A DNA stretch of 64,000 bases from JAIXUI01 sp943373175. GTDB lineage: Bacteria > Bacteroidota > Bacteroidia > UBA7662 > JAIXUI01. The translations under genes and the position numbers were made by a program. Shown here piece by piece: positions 18,258 through 26,171 of the stretch; position 1 is the first letter of the stretch, and every line of letters begins with the position of its first letter. The notes under the pieces are model-generated. The model saw only the letters and a program-made list of their open reading frames with translations, searched no databases and was not told the DNA's origin. The DNA is taken from positions 12,282-76,281 of the forward strand of contig CALSBM010000006.1 in assembly GCA_943373175.1 (NCBI GenBank). Reading direction: 5' to 3'.

Positions 18258-19102
18258 GCTTTGGAAGACTTTCTCTTGCGCCACCAAAAGTAGCCTATTC
18301 CACTCAACAACATGAACGGCCAAAGGCTAATCAATCCGAGGAAAAAGGAAAGCATGCTACTGCCTCCACGGAAAAAACTTTCTTTCGCGCGTTCACCAAA
18401 AGACAATGGAACGTTTCCATCATATACAAACGGCTTAAGCTGATAAATCTCAAGGCTGAGTTGACTATAACTCACCTGATGGTCCCACAGCTTTCTTTGA
18501 CTCATCCTGCTCTCGATTTCTTCCGTCAACAACCGGATACGTTCTTCTATTTCCAGCATTTCCTTGATGGTTTTGGCTTTTTGAAGCATCGCACGGTAGC
18601 GATCTAAGTAAGCACGTTCCGATGTTAACCGGCTTTCGTTGTCGAAGTATTGAGCAGTAATGTCTTCGCTGTTAGTGGATTTGCTAACCACTTTTCCGGG
18701 TGAGCCGCTTTCGAGGGCGTTTACGAAGGTTTGAAAAGAGGCGGCAGGAATACGAAGCTCAAGACGAAGAGTGAACCGCTGGTTTTCTTCTACCTGGCTC
18801 TCTGAGGCGAACCAACCTTGGTGTATATGGCAGAGGCTGTCAACCAATCTGCGGGCTTGTTGTAAGTCAGGGCTCTCGATACTCATTTGCCCCTGGGTGA
18901 TGCGCTTCCGTGGGACGGATTCTTCAGCAGCAGGAACTGAATTTATCGAATCCGCCTCTGCTTTAACAACCGGAGATGACAAAGTAGCTGCTGAGTTTAA
19001 TTCAACAGAAGACGATTCAGATGCGTCTTCTTTACTGTCTTCACCCTTGGAACAGGCAAAAAACAACCATGGGATAAACAACCAAAGAAATCGCTTCATC
19101 AT
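18254..19102 (-). CDS. DUF4349 domain lipoprotein
   Basis: 282 residues. It opens MMKRFLWLFIPWLFFACSKG, a lipoprotein signal with lipobox L-F-F-A-C, followed by a Ser/Glu-rich linker to about residue 65. The DUF4349 domain (about 70-270) starts ITQGQMSIESPDLQQARRLV and contains a coiled-coil stretch (YRAMLQKAKTIKEMLEIEERIRLLTEEIE) inside LRIPAASFQTFVNAL...YFDNESRLTSE sequence typical of the family. A transmembrane helix near the C terminus (about 250-272, SMLSFFLGLISLWPFMLLSG) ends in a basic tail. Function unknown; some members are linked to membrane stress. It is anchored in the membrane by both lipid and helix. Confidence 0.88.
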   Translation of the reverse strand: MMKRFLWLFIPWLFFACSKGEDSKEDASESSSVELNSAATLSSPVVKAEADSINSVPAAEESVPRKRITQGQMSIESPDLQQARRLVDSLCHIHQGWFASESQVEENQRFTLRLELRIPAASFQTFVNALESGSPGKVVSKSTNSEDITAQYFDNESRLTSERAYLDRYRAMLQKAKTIKEMLEIEERIRLLTEEIESRMSQRKLWDHQVSYSQLSLEIYQLKPFVYDGNVPLSFGERAKESFFRGGSSMLSFFLGLISLWPFMLLSGIGYFWWRKRKSSKA

Positions 19103-19203
19103 TAAGGGGTTTTGTTTGCATAACGATAAATGATTTCAATTCGTGTTAACAAACTAAATGGGAGACGCCAACGAGTTGTCGCTAATTGGCTTAACTTCAA
19201 ATA

Positions 19204-19770
19204 CTAATTACTAGCAGGGAAAAAACGTTTCTGAAAAACCAACAATAGCCCAACTCCGGTAGATATGGCCATATCGGCTAGGTTAAAAACCGGGCTGAAA
19301 AAGAGGTAATGCTCGCCGCCCCAAAAAGGAATCCAAGACGGAAACTGCCCTTCAAACAAAGGAAAGTATAACATGTCTACAACTTTACCTTGCAGAAAGG
19401 GCGCATATCCGAAAATCAGCCCATAAAAAAGGCAATCCAATAAATTGCCGAGTGCTCCTGAGAACACTAAGGCTACACTAATTCGAGCTCCTGTAGTAGC
19501 TCCTGTATTTTCTAACTGAAATAAAAAACGTCCGATGAGCGCAATGGCAATCAGGCGAAACAAGGTGAGTAGGATTTTTCCCCAGTCACCTCCGAGTTCC
19601 ATACCGAAAGCCATACCATTATTCTCCACAAACAGCAGTTGAAACCAATTGTGAAAAACCGTGATGTGCTCACCGAGCTGCATCTCCGTTTTAACCAACA
19701 GTTTACTGCATTGGTCGAGAATAAGAACAGCAACACTGACGTACAAGGCCAGATTACTCTTCAACTTCAC
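19204..19770 (-). CDS. lspA: Lipoprotein signal peptidase (signal peptidase II)
   Basis: 188 residues, four hydrophobic segments. Cleaves the signal peptide of diacylglyceryl-prolipoproteins in the inner membrane. Motifs: VLILDQCSKLLVK (helix 1), FVENNGMAFGM (the N-x-G-x-A-F box), SGALGNLLDCLFYG (first conserved Asp), GKVVDMLYFPLFEG and PVFNLADMAISTG (catalytic Asp in N-L-A-D). The sequence between the last two motifs is longer than in Escherichia coli, as is common in Bacteroidota. It begins two bases after the DksA-like gene and is surely cotranscribed with it. Confidence 0.95.
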   Translation of the reverse strand: MKLKSNLALYVSVAVLILDQCSKLLVKTEMQLGEHITVFHNWFQLLFVENNGMAFGMELGGDWGKILLTLFRLIAIALIGRFLFQLENTGATTGARISVALVFSGALGNLLDCLFYGLIFGYAPFLQGKVVDMLYFPLFEGQFPSWIPFWGGEHYLFFSPVFNLADMAISTGVGLLLVFQKRFFPASN

Positions 19771-19772
19771 CC

Positions 19773-20174
19773 TTAAGCGCGTGCTTTGTTTTCTTTAGCT
19801 TCTAATGAAAGCGTAGCGTGCGGAACAGCACGTAAACGCTCCTTTGGAATCAGGCTTCCAGTGTCGCGGCAGATTCCGTATGTCTTGTTTTCGATGCGAA
19901 TCAGGGCGTTTTCTAAGTGGTCGATAAACTTACGTTGACGACCAGCCAACTGGCTTAACTGTTCACGCTCCTGGGTAGCGGTTCCTTCTTCCAAGGTAAC
20001 ATAGCTGTTTGAGGTATCGTCAGTACCATTGTTCAGATTCATCAACTGATCCTGATAATTCCTCAGCATATCACGGGCTACATCCAACTTCTTCAGGATT
20101 AATTCCCTGAACTCCATCAACTCTTCATCGCTGTAGCGATTTTTCTTAATCATCTCCTCCATGGTCTGACTCAT
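19773..20174 (-). CDS. TraR/DksA family protein lacking most zinc ligands
   Basis: 133 residues from the ATG at 20174 (MSQTMEEMIKKNRYSDEELM); a longer frame to 20360 is not used since the family begins here and a promoter-like element lies between. A long coiled-coil hairpin (about 15-100) precedes YGICRDTGSLIPKERLRAVP at the end. In zinc-binding DksA this region holds C-x2-C...C-x2-C; only the first Cys remains here, with Thr, Thr and Leu at the other places. Family members bind the secondary channel of RNA polymerase. Whether this one does is inferred from the coiled coil. Operon with lspA. Confidence 0.88.
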   Translation of the reverse strand: MSQTMEEMIKKNRYSDEELMEFRELILKKLDVARDMLRNYQDQLMNLNNGTDDTSNSYVTLEEGTATQEREQLSQLAGRQRKFIDHLENALIRIENKTYGICRDTGSLIPKERLRAVPHATLSLEAKENKARA

Positions 20175-20211
20175 TTTAATTGCGTTATGGCCTTTTCTTA
20201 CAGCTTGGCTG

Positions 20212-20219
20212 CAAATATA
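20212..20219 (-). promoter_or_regulatory. Candidate -7 element for the DksA-like/lspA operon
   Basis: On the minus strand TATATTTG matches TAnnTTTG, 37 bases before the chosen start codon. No good TTG lies 17-20 bases upstream, so only half the promoter is convincing. It supports the shorter start at 20174. Confidence 0.4.
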
Positions 20220-20308
20220 GAAGCCGCCCCCTTGCATGAGACGGGCTCTTTCAAATCGTGTATAACTTCTTGTAAAGAAAACGCTTAGGTAACAGCTTGT
20301 TAATCCTG

Positions 20309-21589
20309 TTAAAGTCCAAAAGCTGCTTTTGTCGCGTCGATGTAATCCAGTTTCTCCCAAGTAAAAAGCTCTACTTCTACTTTTCTCTCATTGGCTTTTC
20401 CGCGGTTAAACACTTTGGTTACTACTTCATTTTTACGCCCCATGTGTCCGTAAGCCGCTGTTTCTCCATAGATAGGATTACGTAGTTTAAGACGCTGTTC
20501 AATTGCGTAAGGGCGCATATCGAAGATTTCTTCCACTTTGCGAGCAATAGCACCATCGTTCAAACCGACCTTGGCAGTTCCATAAGTGTTAATGTAAAGA
20601 CCGCAAGGTTTAGCAACACCAATAGCGTAGGAAACCTGTACCAACACTTCATCGCACAAGCCCGCAGCCACTAAGTTTTTCGCTATATGCCTGGTAGCGT
20701 AAGCTGCTGAGCGGTCAACCTTCGAAGGATCTTTTCCAGAGAAAGCACCGCCGCCATGAGCACCTTTTCCTCCATAAGTGTCCACAATAATTTTACGACC
20801 GGTAAGGCCGGTATCTCCGTGAGGACCACCAATCACAAACTTCCCGGTTGGGTTGATGTGATAGGTAATTTGGTCGTTGAAAAGTGCTTGGATGTTTGCA
20901 GGAAGCATAGCCTTAACCCGTGGAATCACGATGCTGATAAGGTCTTCCCTAATCTTTGCGAGCATTTTGGCATCTTCGGCAAAATCGTCGTGTTGGGTAG
21001 AAACTACGATTGTGTCGATGCGTTGTGGTTTGTTGTCATCGCCATACTCGATGGTCACCTGACTTTTAGCATCCGGACGCAAATAAGGCATCGACGCCAG
21101 CTCATGATTACGAATATGACTAAGCGTTTGAAGAATTTTGTGAGAAAGATCGAGCGCCAGTGGCATATAATTTTCTGTCTCACGCGTCGCGTAACCGAAC
21201 ATCATGCCCTGATCGCCAGCACCTTGCGCATTAGCGCGAGCTTCGAAATCTGTTGTATTGGCTATACGGTCAACACCCATGTTGATGTCGGCACTTTGTT
21301 CATGGATTGCTGAAAGAACGCCGCAGGAGTTTGCCTCGAACATATAATCCGACTTAGTGTAGCCAATTTTACGGATTACTTCTCGGGCAATTTCTTGTAC
21401 ATCAAGATAAGCTTCCGACTTAACCTCTCCAGCTAGAATAACCTGACCGGTAGTAACTAAGGTTTCGCAGGCCACTTTAGAGCTAGGATCATACGCCAGA
21501 AAATGATCAATAAGGGCGTCTGAAATCTGATCGGCGACTTTATCGGGGTGGCCTTCTGAGACCGATTCGGAAGTGAAGAGATATGGCAT
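20309..21589 (-). CDS. metK: S-adenosylmethionine synthetase
   Basis: 426 residues from the ATG at 21589 (MPYLFTSESVSEGHPDKVAD). Makes SAM from methionine and ATP. Motifs: SEGHPDKVADQISDA (metal/ATP site), GAGDQGMMFGYA, IHITYHINPTGKF-type strand (here ITYHINPTGKFVIGGPHGDTG), GGGAFSGKDPSKVDRSAAY (P-loop-like GGGAFSGKD) and VSYAIGVAKP. The tail has MGRKNEVVTKVF. Slightly longer than the usual 380-400 residues because of an insert around residues 130-230. The only SAM users in the window are methyltransferases elsewhere. No SAM riboswitch is seen in the 66 bases between it and the E1 gene. Confidence 0.97.
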   Translation of the reverse strand: MPYLFTSESVSEGHPDKVADQISDALIDHFLAYDPSSKVACETLVTTGQVILAGEVKSEAYLDVQEIAREVIRKIGYTKSDYMFEANSCGVLSAIHEQSADINMGVDRIANTTDFEARANAQGAGDQGMMFGYATRETENYMPLALDLSHKILQTLSHIRNHELASMPYLRPDAKSQVTIEYGDDNKPQRIDTIVVSTQHDDFAEDAKMLAKIREDLISIVIPRVKAMLPANIQALFNDQITYHINPTGKFVIGGPHGDTGLTGRKIIVDTYGGKGAHGGGAFSGKDPSKVDRSAAYATRHIAKNLVAAGLCDEVLVQVSYAIGVAKPCGLYINTYGTAKVGLNDGAIARKVEEIFDMRPYAIEQRLKLRNPIYGETAAYGHMGRKNEVVTKVFNRGKANERKVEVELFTWEKLDYIDATKAAFGL

Positions 21590-21655
21590 CTTGGCAACTA
21601 TGGGTTTAAACTTAAACAAGGAATTTGCGCCGCGAATTAACGGCTTTTTTGGGAA

Positions 21656-23704
21656 TTAATGATTGAGTAACCTGTTAATCAAGGATGCTAACTTATCTGA
21701 ATTCGGGAGCATTGCCTGCTCCAAGCCGGTATTCAATGGAACTGCCGGAATGTTGGCACTTCCCATCGTCATTATCGGAGCATCCAAATAACGGAATGCT
21801 TGCTGGCTGAGTCGGCCTGCAAGTGCCTCTGCGAAAGAGTTCAAGATTTGCTCTTCTGTTAACACAATCCCCTTTCCATGGACTTTAAGTCGTTCTATCA
21901 GGAATTCCTCATCCAACGGATAAAGAGTGCGTAAATCAACAACTTCCACTTTGCCACCGCACTTCTCCCTTGCTTCTTGAGCCCAGTAAACGCCCATTCC
22001 ATACGTAATAACGAGTACACTATCGCCCATTTCCACGGCCTTAGCATCCGCTTCTATTACCAATCTTGCTTTTCCCAGCGGAACAAGGTAATCTTCACTG
22101 GGTTCAATACACTTTGCGCCCTCGGTTCCAGGAACTTTGCTCCAGTAAAGCCCTTTATGTTCGAACATAATAACCGGATTAGGATCCAGAAAAGCCGCTT
22201 TCATTAGTCCTTTCATATCCGCAGCATTCGAAGGGTACACTATTTTTATTCCACGAACTGAAAGTATGGCAGACTCGATACAGCCACTGTGATAAGGCCC
22301 GCCACCTCCATAAGCTCCACATGGAATTCGTATCAGCGACTGTATCGGAAACTTGCCCGCTGTGAGGTAACAAGACTTGGAAAGCTCTACTACCAACTGG
22401 TTAACTCCCGACCAGATGTAGTCGGCGAACTGAATCTCTACAATAGGTTTCACTCCTACTGCCGACATTCCAGCCGTAGATCCTACAATATAAGCCTCTT
22501 GAATTGGCGTGTTGAAAACGCGTTCATCTCCGTACTTCTGTGCTAATGTTGCCGCCTCACGAAACACTCCACCTAACGTTCTTCCTACATCTTGGCCATA
22601 AAAAATAGCTTCCGGATACGTTCTGAGGATTTCATCCATAGCATGCAAGGCGGCATCCACCATAATTACTTTTTCTCCATTAGCCGGATGGCGTTCTCCT
22701 TGTTCTTCAGTGACTGGAGTTGGGGCAAAATCGTGGTGAAAAAGCGTTTCTGGGTCAGGAACCGGCGCAGCAACAGCGCGTTCAAAATCGGCAGCCGCCC
22801 GTTGAGCTGCTTCTTGCCGTATTACTTCTAACTCAAAATCAGAAAAACCCTCGTCGCGCATGCGTTGAGTCAGCTTCTCGAATGGATCTTCCGTTGTATG
22901 TTTATTCAAGTCCTCTTCCGGGCGATACCACTCCTTTCGGACTCCGGAAGTGTGATGACCCAACAAAGGCACCCACGCATGGACTAACATAGGAGCGCGT
23001 TCTTCCCGGACATAGGCAAAAGCTTCGGTTAACCCTTTGTAGCATTTTACGAAGTCGGTTCCATCGAGGCGTTTACGCTTCAACCCCTTGAACCCTTCGG
23101 CATACTGATAGGCATCCATGGCACGCATTTCTTCTGCACGGGCAGAAATACCCCAGTCGTTGTCCTGTATCAGAAACAGCACAGGCAATTTCTTGAGTAC
23201 TGCCATCTGAAACGCTTCTGCAACTTCACCTTCCGTAACGGAACCATCGCCTAACGAGCATAACACTACTGGCTTTTGACCTTCCGGTAAAAGTCCTTGT
23301 TGCTCCAGGTATGCAAAACCATGAGCCATTCCAGCGGTAGGAATGGCTTGCATTCCGGTAGCCGAACTTTGGTGTGGAACCAATGGCATGCCTTCTCTTC
23401 GGATAGAAGGATGAGCGTAATAGGTTCGGCCAGCAGAAAACGGGTCGTCGCCCTTCGCTAATAGCTGAAGCATCAGTTCATAAGGCGTGCACCCCATTGC
23501 AAGCAGGATGGATTCGTCTCGGTAGTAAAGTCCTGCCGCATCTTGAGGCTGCAACAAAAAGCCCGCAGCCAACTGAATGGCTTCATGACCTTTGGAAGTG
23601 GAATGGACATACGTGCAGATGCTTCTGTTGGCATCGTATAAGTCGGCCATGGCACGTGCAGTGCTCATGAGGCGGTAGGCATTAAGGAGGAGCTCCTGGT
23701 TCAT
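21656..23704 (-). CDS. 2-oxoacid dehydrogenase E1, alpha and beta subunits fused
   Basis: 682 residues joining the two E1 chains. The alpha part (about 1-325) holds the thiamine-diphosphate motif CSLGDGSVTEGEVAEAFQMA...LFLIQDNDWGIS and HTSGVRKEWYRPEED; the beta part (about 345-682) begins IMVDAALHAMDEILRTYPEA and carries GQDVGRTLGGVFREA, IQEAYIVGSTAGMSAVG, PIVEIQFADYIW, RIPCGAYGGGGPYHSGCIES and VVDLRTLYPLDEE. Fused E1 chains of this type in Bacteroidota are usually annotated as branched-chain 2-oxoisovalerate dehydrogenase, feeding iso-branched fatty acids; pyruvate as substrate cannot be excluded. E2 and E3 are elsewhere. It is divergent from the Rrf2 gene. Confidence 0.9.
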   Translation of the reverse strand: MNQELLLNAYRLMSTARAMADLYDANRSICTYVHSTSKGHEAIQLAAGFLLQPQDAAGLYYRDESILLAMGCTPYELMLQLLAKGDDPFSAGRTYYAHPSIRREGMPLVPHQSSATGMQAIPTAGMAHGFAYLEQQGLLPEGQKPVVLCSLGDGSVTEGEVAEAFQMAVLKKLPVLFLIQDNDWGISARAEEMRAMDAYQYAEGFKGLKRKRLDGTDFVKCYKGLTEAFAYVREERAPMLVHAWVPLLGHHTSGVRKEWYRPEEDLNKHTTEDPFEKLTQRMRDEGFSDFELEVIRQEAAQRAAADFERAVAAPVPDPETLFHHDFAPTPVTEEQGERHPANGEKVIMVDAALHAMDEILRTYPEAIFYGQDVGRTLGGVFREAATLAQKYGDERVFNTPIQEAYIVGSTAGMSAVGVKPIVEIQFADYIWSGVNQLVVELSKSCYLTAGKFPIQSLIRIPCGAYGGGGPYHSGCIESAILSVRGIKIVYPSNAADMKGLMKAAFLDPNPVIMFEHKGLYWSKVPGTEGAKCIEPSEDYLVPLGKARLVIEADAKAVEMGDSVLVITYGMGVYWAQEAREKCGGKVEVVDLRTLYPLDEEFLIERLKVHGKGIVLTEEQILNSFAEALAGRLSQQAFRYLDAPIMTMGSANIPAVPLNTGLEQAMLPNSDKLASLINRLLNH

Positions 23705-23772
23705 AATTGATTGCGGTGCGAAATTCTTGAAATTTGTGGCATTAGAAAGTGTTACGCTTTTTTTCGTTTTTT

Positions 23773-23802
23773 TTGTCTCTATAAGAGAAAAGAATATTTT
23801 TG
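23773..23802 (+). promoter_or_regulatory. Promoter of the Rrf2 regulator gene with internal inverted repeat
   Basis: TTG (23773-23775), exactly 19 bases, then TATTTTTG (23795-23802): a full match to the Bacteroidota housekeeping promoter. The start codon is at 23819, leaving a leader of about 10 bases. The spacer contains the inverted repeat TCTCT-ATA-AGAGA (23776-23788), well placed for a repressor that blocks polymerase, and therefore a candidate autoregulatory operator. Confidence 0.75.
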
Positions 23803-23818
23803 TCTAAATCTATAGCTA

Positions 23819-24268
23819 ATGTTTTCGAAATCTTGCGAATATGGCCTTCAGGCCATATTGTATATTGCCTTACATGCTTCATCTGAAAGACGAGTAGGAC
23901 TTCAGGAAATCGCTGAAAATCAAGAGATTCCATCTCACTTCCTCAGCAAGATTCTTCAAATTCTTGTAAAGCAGAAGTTGCTAAGCTCAACTAAAGGCCC
24001 CAATGGAGGGTTTATCCTCAACAAGAAGCCGGAAGATATTACTTTGTTGGAGGTTATTGCAGCAATTGACGGTCTCGATATTTTTGACCGCTGTGGCATT
24101 GGCCTCAAAACCTGCTCCGATGAGGTGCCTTGCCCAATTCATAACAAATTCAAGTTCTTACGCGAAAACATTCGTGATACCTTAGCGAATGAAACACTTG
24201 CCGATTTACGCCTTCAGGTGGTTCAGGGGAAATCGTTTGTGACGGTGAAAAACCTTGAAATAAACTAA
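23819..24268 (+). CDS. Rrf2-family transcriptional regulator with three conserved cysteines
   Basis: 149 residues. Winged HTH of the Rrf2 family: SCEYGLQAILYIALHA, VGLQEIAENQEIPSHFLSKILQ (recognition helix), LVKQKLLSSTKGPNGGFIL (wing), then LLEVIAAIDGLDIFDRCG. Cys92, Cys99 and Cys105 occupy the places of the IscR cluster ligands (Cys92, 98, 104 there), so it may bind an Fe-S cluster and sense iron, oxygen or nitric oxide. No Isc/Suf genes are near; the only divergent gene is the fused E1, whose start is 114 bases away. Autoregulation is suggested by the inverted repeat in its promoter. Confidence 0.92.
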   Translation: MFSKSCEYGLQAILYIALHASSERRVGLQEIAENQEIPSHFLSKILQILVKQKLLSSTKGPNGGFILNKKPEDITLLEVIAAIDGLDIFDRCGIGLKTCSDEVPCPIHNKFKFLRENIRDTLANETLADLRLQVVQGKSFVTVKNLEIN

Positions 24269-24289
24269 TCTACCTCCTTCAACTATCCT

Positions 24290-24320
24290 AAAGCGCCTTC
24301 TAAACTAAGGCGCTTTTTTT
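24290..24320 (+). terminator. Rho-independent terminator after the Rrf2 gene
   Basis: A 10-bp perfect stem AAAGCGCCTT / AAGGCGCTTT (24290-24299, 24307-24316), a seven-base loop and a T run. It lies 21 bases after the stop codon. Confidence 0.9.
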
Positions 24321-24390
24321 ATGTCGAACACCTAGTCAATTTTGTTCGCTGTCTTTTCCGGCGATGGCGTGTGCGTTAACTTCGCGCCCC

Positions 24391-25044
24391 ATGCCTCGCA
24401 GAAAACTGATGCACTTTGCCGAAATGGCCGCTTTGCCTAATGTTTTGGAGTATCCCGACAATATGCCCGGAAATTGGAGCCACCACTTCGGCAACTCCAA
24501 TCCCATCGTTCTTGAATTAGGTTGCGGAACCGGTGCTTATACCAACAGCCTCGCAGAACGGTATCCCGAGAAAAACTTCATCGGCATCGACATCAAAGGG
24601 GCGCGAATGTGGCATGGAGCTACTGCCGCGCATGAACAGGGAAAAACCAATGTAGCCTTTATGCGCATTGTCATCGAAAACATCGCCAACTACTTTGCTC
24701 ATAACGAAGTAAGTGAAATTTGGATTACTTTTCCTGATCCACATCCCAGAGAAGGAAGGGCAAGAAAGCGCCTCTGTTCTCCACGATTTCATGAGATTTA
24801 TCGGAAGTTTATCTTATTCGAAGGGAAAATACACCTGAAAACCGACAACCAAGAGTTATTTCAGTTTGCAATTGATACAACTTCTGTGGCCAAACTGGTT
24901 TTAGAAACCGCCTCTAACGACATTGACCGAATAATCCCCGACGCTCAAGACCTCGACATCACCACCACCTACGAACAGCGCTACCGCAGTATCGGTAAAC
25001 CAATATGCTACGGAAGGTGGAGGCAAAGAGAAGAAAAGGAATGA
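24391..25044 (+). CDS. trmB: tRNA (guanine-N7-)-methyltransferase
   Basis: 217 residues from the ATG at 24391 (MPRRKLMHFAEMAALPNVLE); the frame opens nine codons earlier, but homologues in Bacteroidota start with this M-x-x-x-K-L-x-x-F-A pattern. Makes m7G46 in the tRNA variable loop using SAM. Motifs: IVLELGCGTGAYTNSLAERY (SAM motif I), FIGIDIKGARMW (II), EIWITFPDPHPREGRARKR (the D-P-H-x-K/R-x-R-H/K-x-K/R-R-L family site) and LKTDNQELFQFA. The terminator of the Rrf2 gene separates it from the previous transcript. Confidence 0.95.
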   Translation: MPRRKLMHFAEMAALPNVLEYPDNMPGNWSHHFGNSNPIVLELGCGTGAYTNSLAERYPEKNFIGIDIKGARMWHGATAAHEQGKTNVAFMRIVIENIANYFAHNEVSEIWITFPDPHPREGRARKRLCSPRFHEIYRKFILFEGKIHLKTDNQELFQFAIDTTSVAKLVLETASNDIDRIIPDAQDLDITTTYEQRYRSIGKPICYGRWRQREEKE

Positions 25045-25240
25045 ACCGGATAAGAAGTAAAATCTCCCAGTGAAATCTTGTTTTTGGGCTTTCGGATATT
25101 TATAAGAATGTGATACTTTGGCCCAAATTATTTGTCGATTTATTGCATTTTCTGAATGCAGATGAAAACATATTAATCAATATTTAAAATGAGTGTCAGC
25201 TACTTCGAATTATCAATATGCTTAACCCTTTGCGAAGGAA

Positions 25241-26158
25241 TTAATATTGTTTATATGCTTTTTCGTGTGCTTGTTTTATACGGTTAGCTAACGATTTAGG
25301 TTCAATAACTTTCATGCTGTCGCCGAATGAAAGTAGTTCCATAATAAGGTCATATGTCAGGCAGAGTTTTAGCTTAATTTTCATTTCTTCGTCATTGTCC
25401 ACCAATACTTGCTGGGTTTCGTGCAATGGCAGTGTCTTGATATACTTCCCTTGCAAAGGGTCAAATGATAGAATGATGTCTTGCGGCTCTTCATTATTTG
25501 GACTGATAATACCAAAGCAGTAGCGGTAACTTTGCTCAATGCTGAAATTGTCGGGATACTGGTAGGTTTGATTGGTGATTTCAAGGTTAGTCAATCGGTC
25601 TAGTGCAAAACTCTTGATGTTGTGGTCTTTGCTGTCTTTAGCCATGATGTACCAACGGTTTTTAAACTCTTTCAAAGCATAAGGCTCTACTAAACGTTGG
25701 CTAAATTCTTCTTCCCAAAATTTCTGATAGGTAAATTTAATTTGCAGTCTTTTTTTGATAGCGTGAAGCAACCCATTCAAATTGTCTGTTCCTTGAGGTC
25801 TGCGTTTTTCCAAATGAATAAACGGAGTTAAGTCCTGCGCTAGGTTCAAAGAATTGAACATATCAAACGCCTCCATCATTCTTTGGAAATTCATGTTTTC
25901 ATTTTCGCTTTGGCTGATGAAATACCCTTTTCGAGATTTTGAATATTCAATCTCGATTCCGAAAAGGTTACGAATTTCTTTAAAATCACGTTGAAGCGTT
26001 CGTTTTGAAGAACCCATTTGCAAATCATCGTCTTGCATTTGCAGATAGTCAAACTGATTTTCAATATAGGCTTGCAAATCCTCATAAGTTGAATACGGTT
26101 TTACTTTCAGCTTTTTTAGGATGAGTAAGTAGCGGGAGAGGTAACCACGTTTGGACAT
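25241..26158 (-). CDS. WYL-domain transcriptional regulator, last gene of the AT-rich island
   Basis: 305 residues. An N-terminal winged HTH (about 1-95; SSKRTLQRDFKEIRNLFGIE is the recognition part) is followed by a WYL domain (about 130-215) with the signature NRWYIMAKD and RLVEPYALKEF, KSFALDRLTNLE, then a WCX-type C-terminal domain (about 220-300). WYL proteins of this build (BrxR, CapW) repress anti-phage loci and are thought to bind a nucleic-acid or nucleotide ligand that signals damage or infection. It lies 13 bases after the DUF262 gene on the same strand, so it is probably cotranscribed and likely controls the whole operon. The ligand is unknown. Confidence 0.9.
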   Translation of the reverse strand: MSKRGYLSRYLLILKKLKVKPYSTYEDLQAYIENQFDYLQMQDDDLQMGSSKRTLQRDFKEIRNLFGIEIEYSKSRKGYFISQSENENMNFQRMMEAFDMFNSLNLAQDLTPFIHLEKRRPQGTDNLNGLLHAIKKRLQIKFTYQKFWEEEFSQRLVEPYALKEFKNRWYIMAKDSKDHNIKSFALDRLTNLEITNQTYQYPDNFSIEQSYRYCFGIISPNNEEPQDIILSFDPLQGKYIKTLPLHETQQVLVDNDEEMKIKLKLCLTYDLIMELLSFGDSMKVIEPKSLANRIKQAHEKAYKQY

Positions 26159-26171
26159 GGGAATTACAGCT

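Noticed and set aside
20756..21313. 185-residue plus-strand ORF opposite metK
   Set aside because: A shadow of a strongly conserved coding sequence on the other strand.
21590..21655. SAM riboswitch before metK
   Set aside because: The leader is too short and shows no conserved pseudoknot or kink-turn elements.
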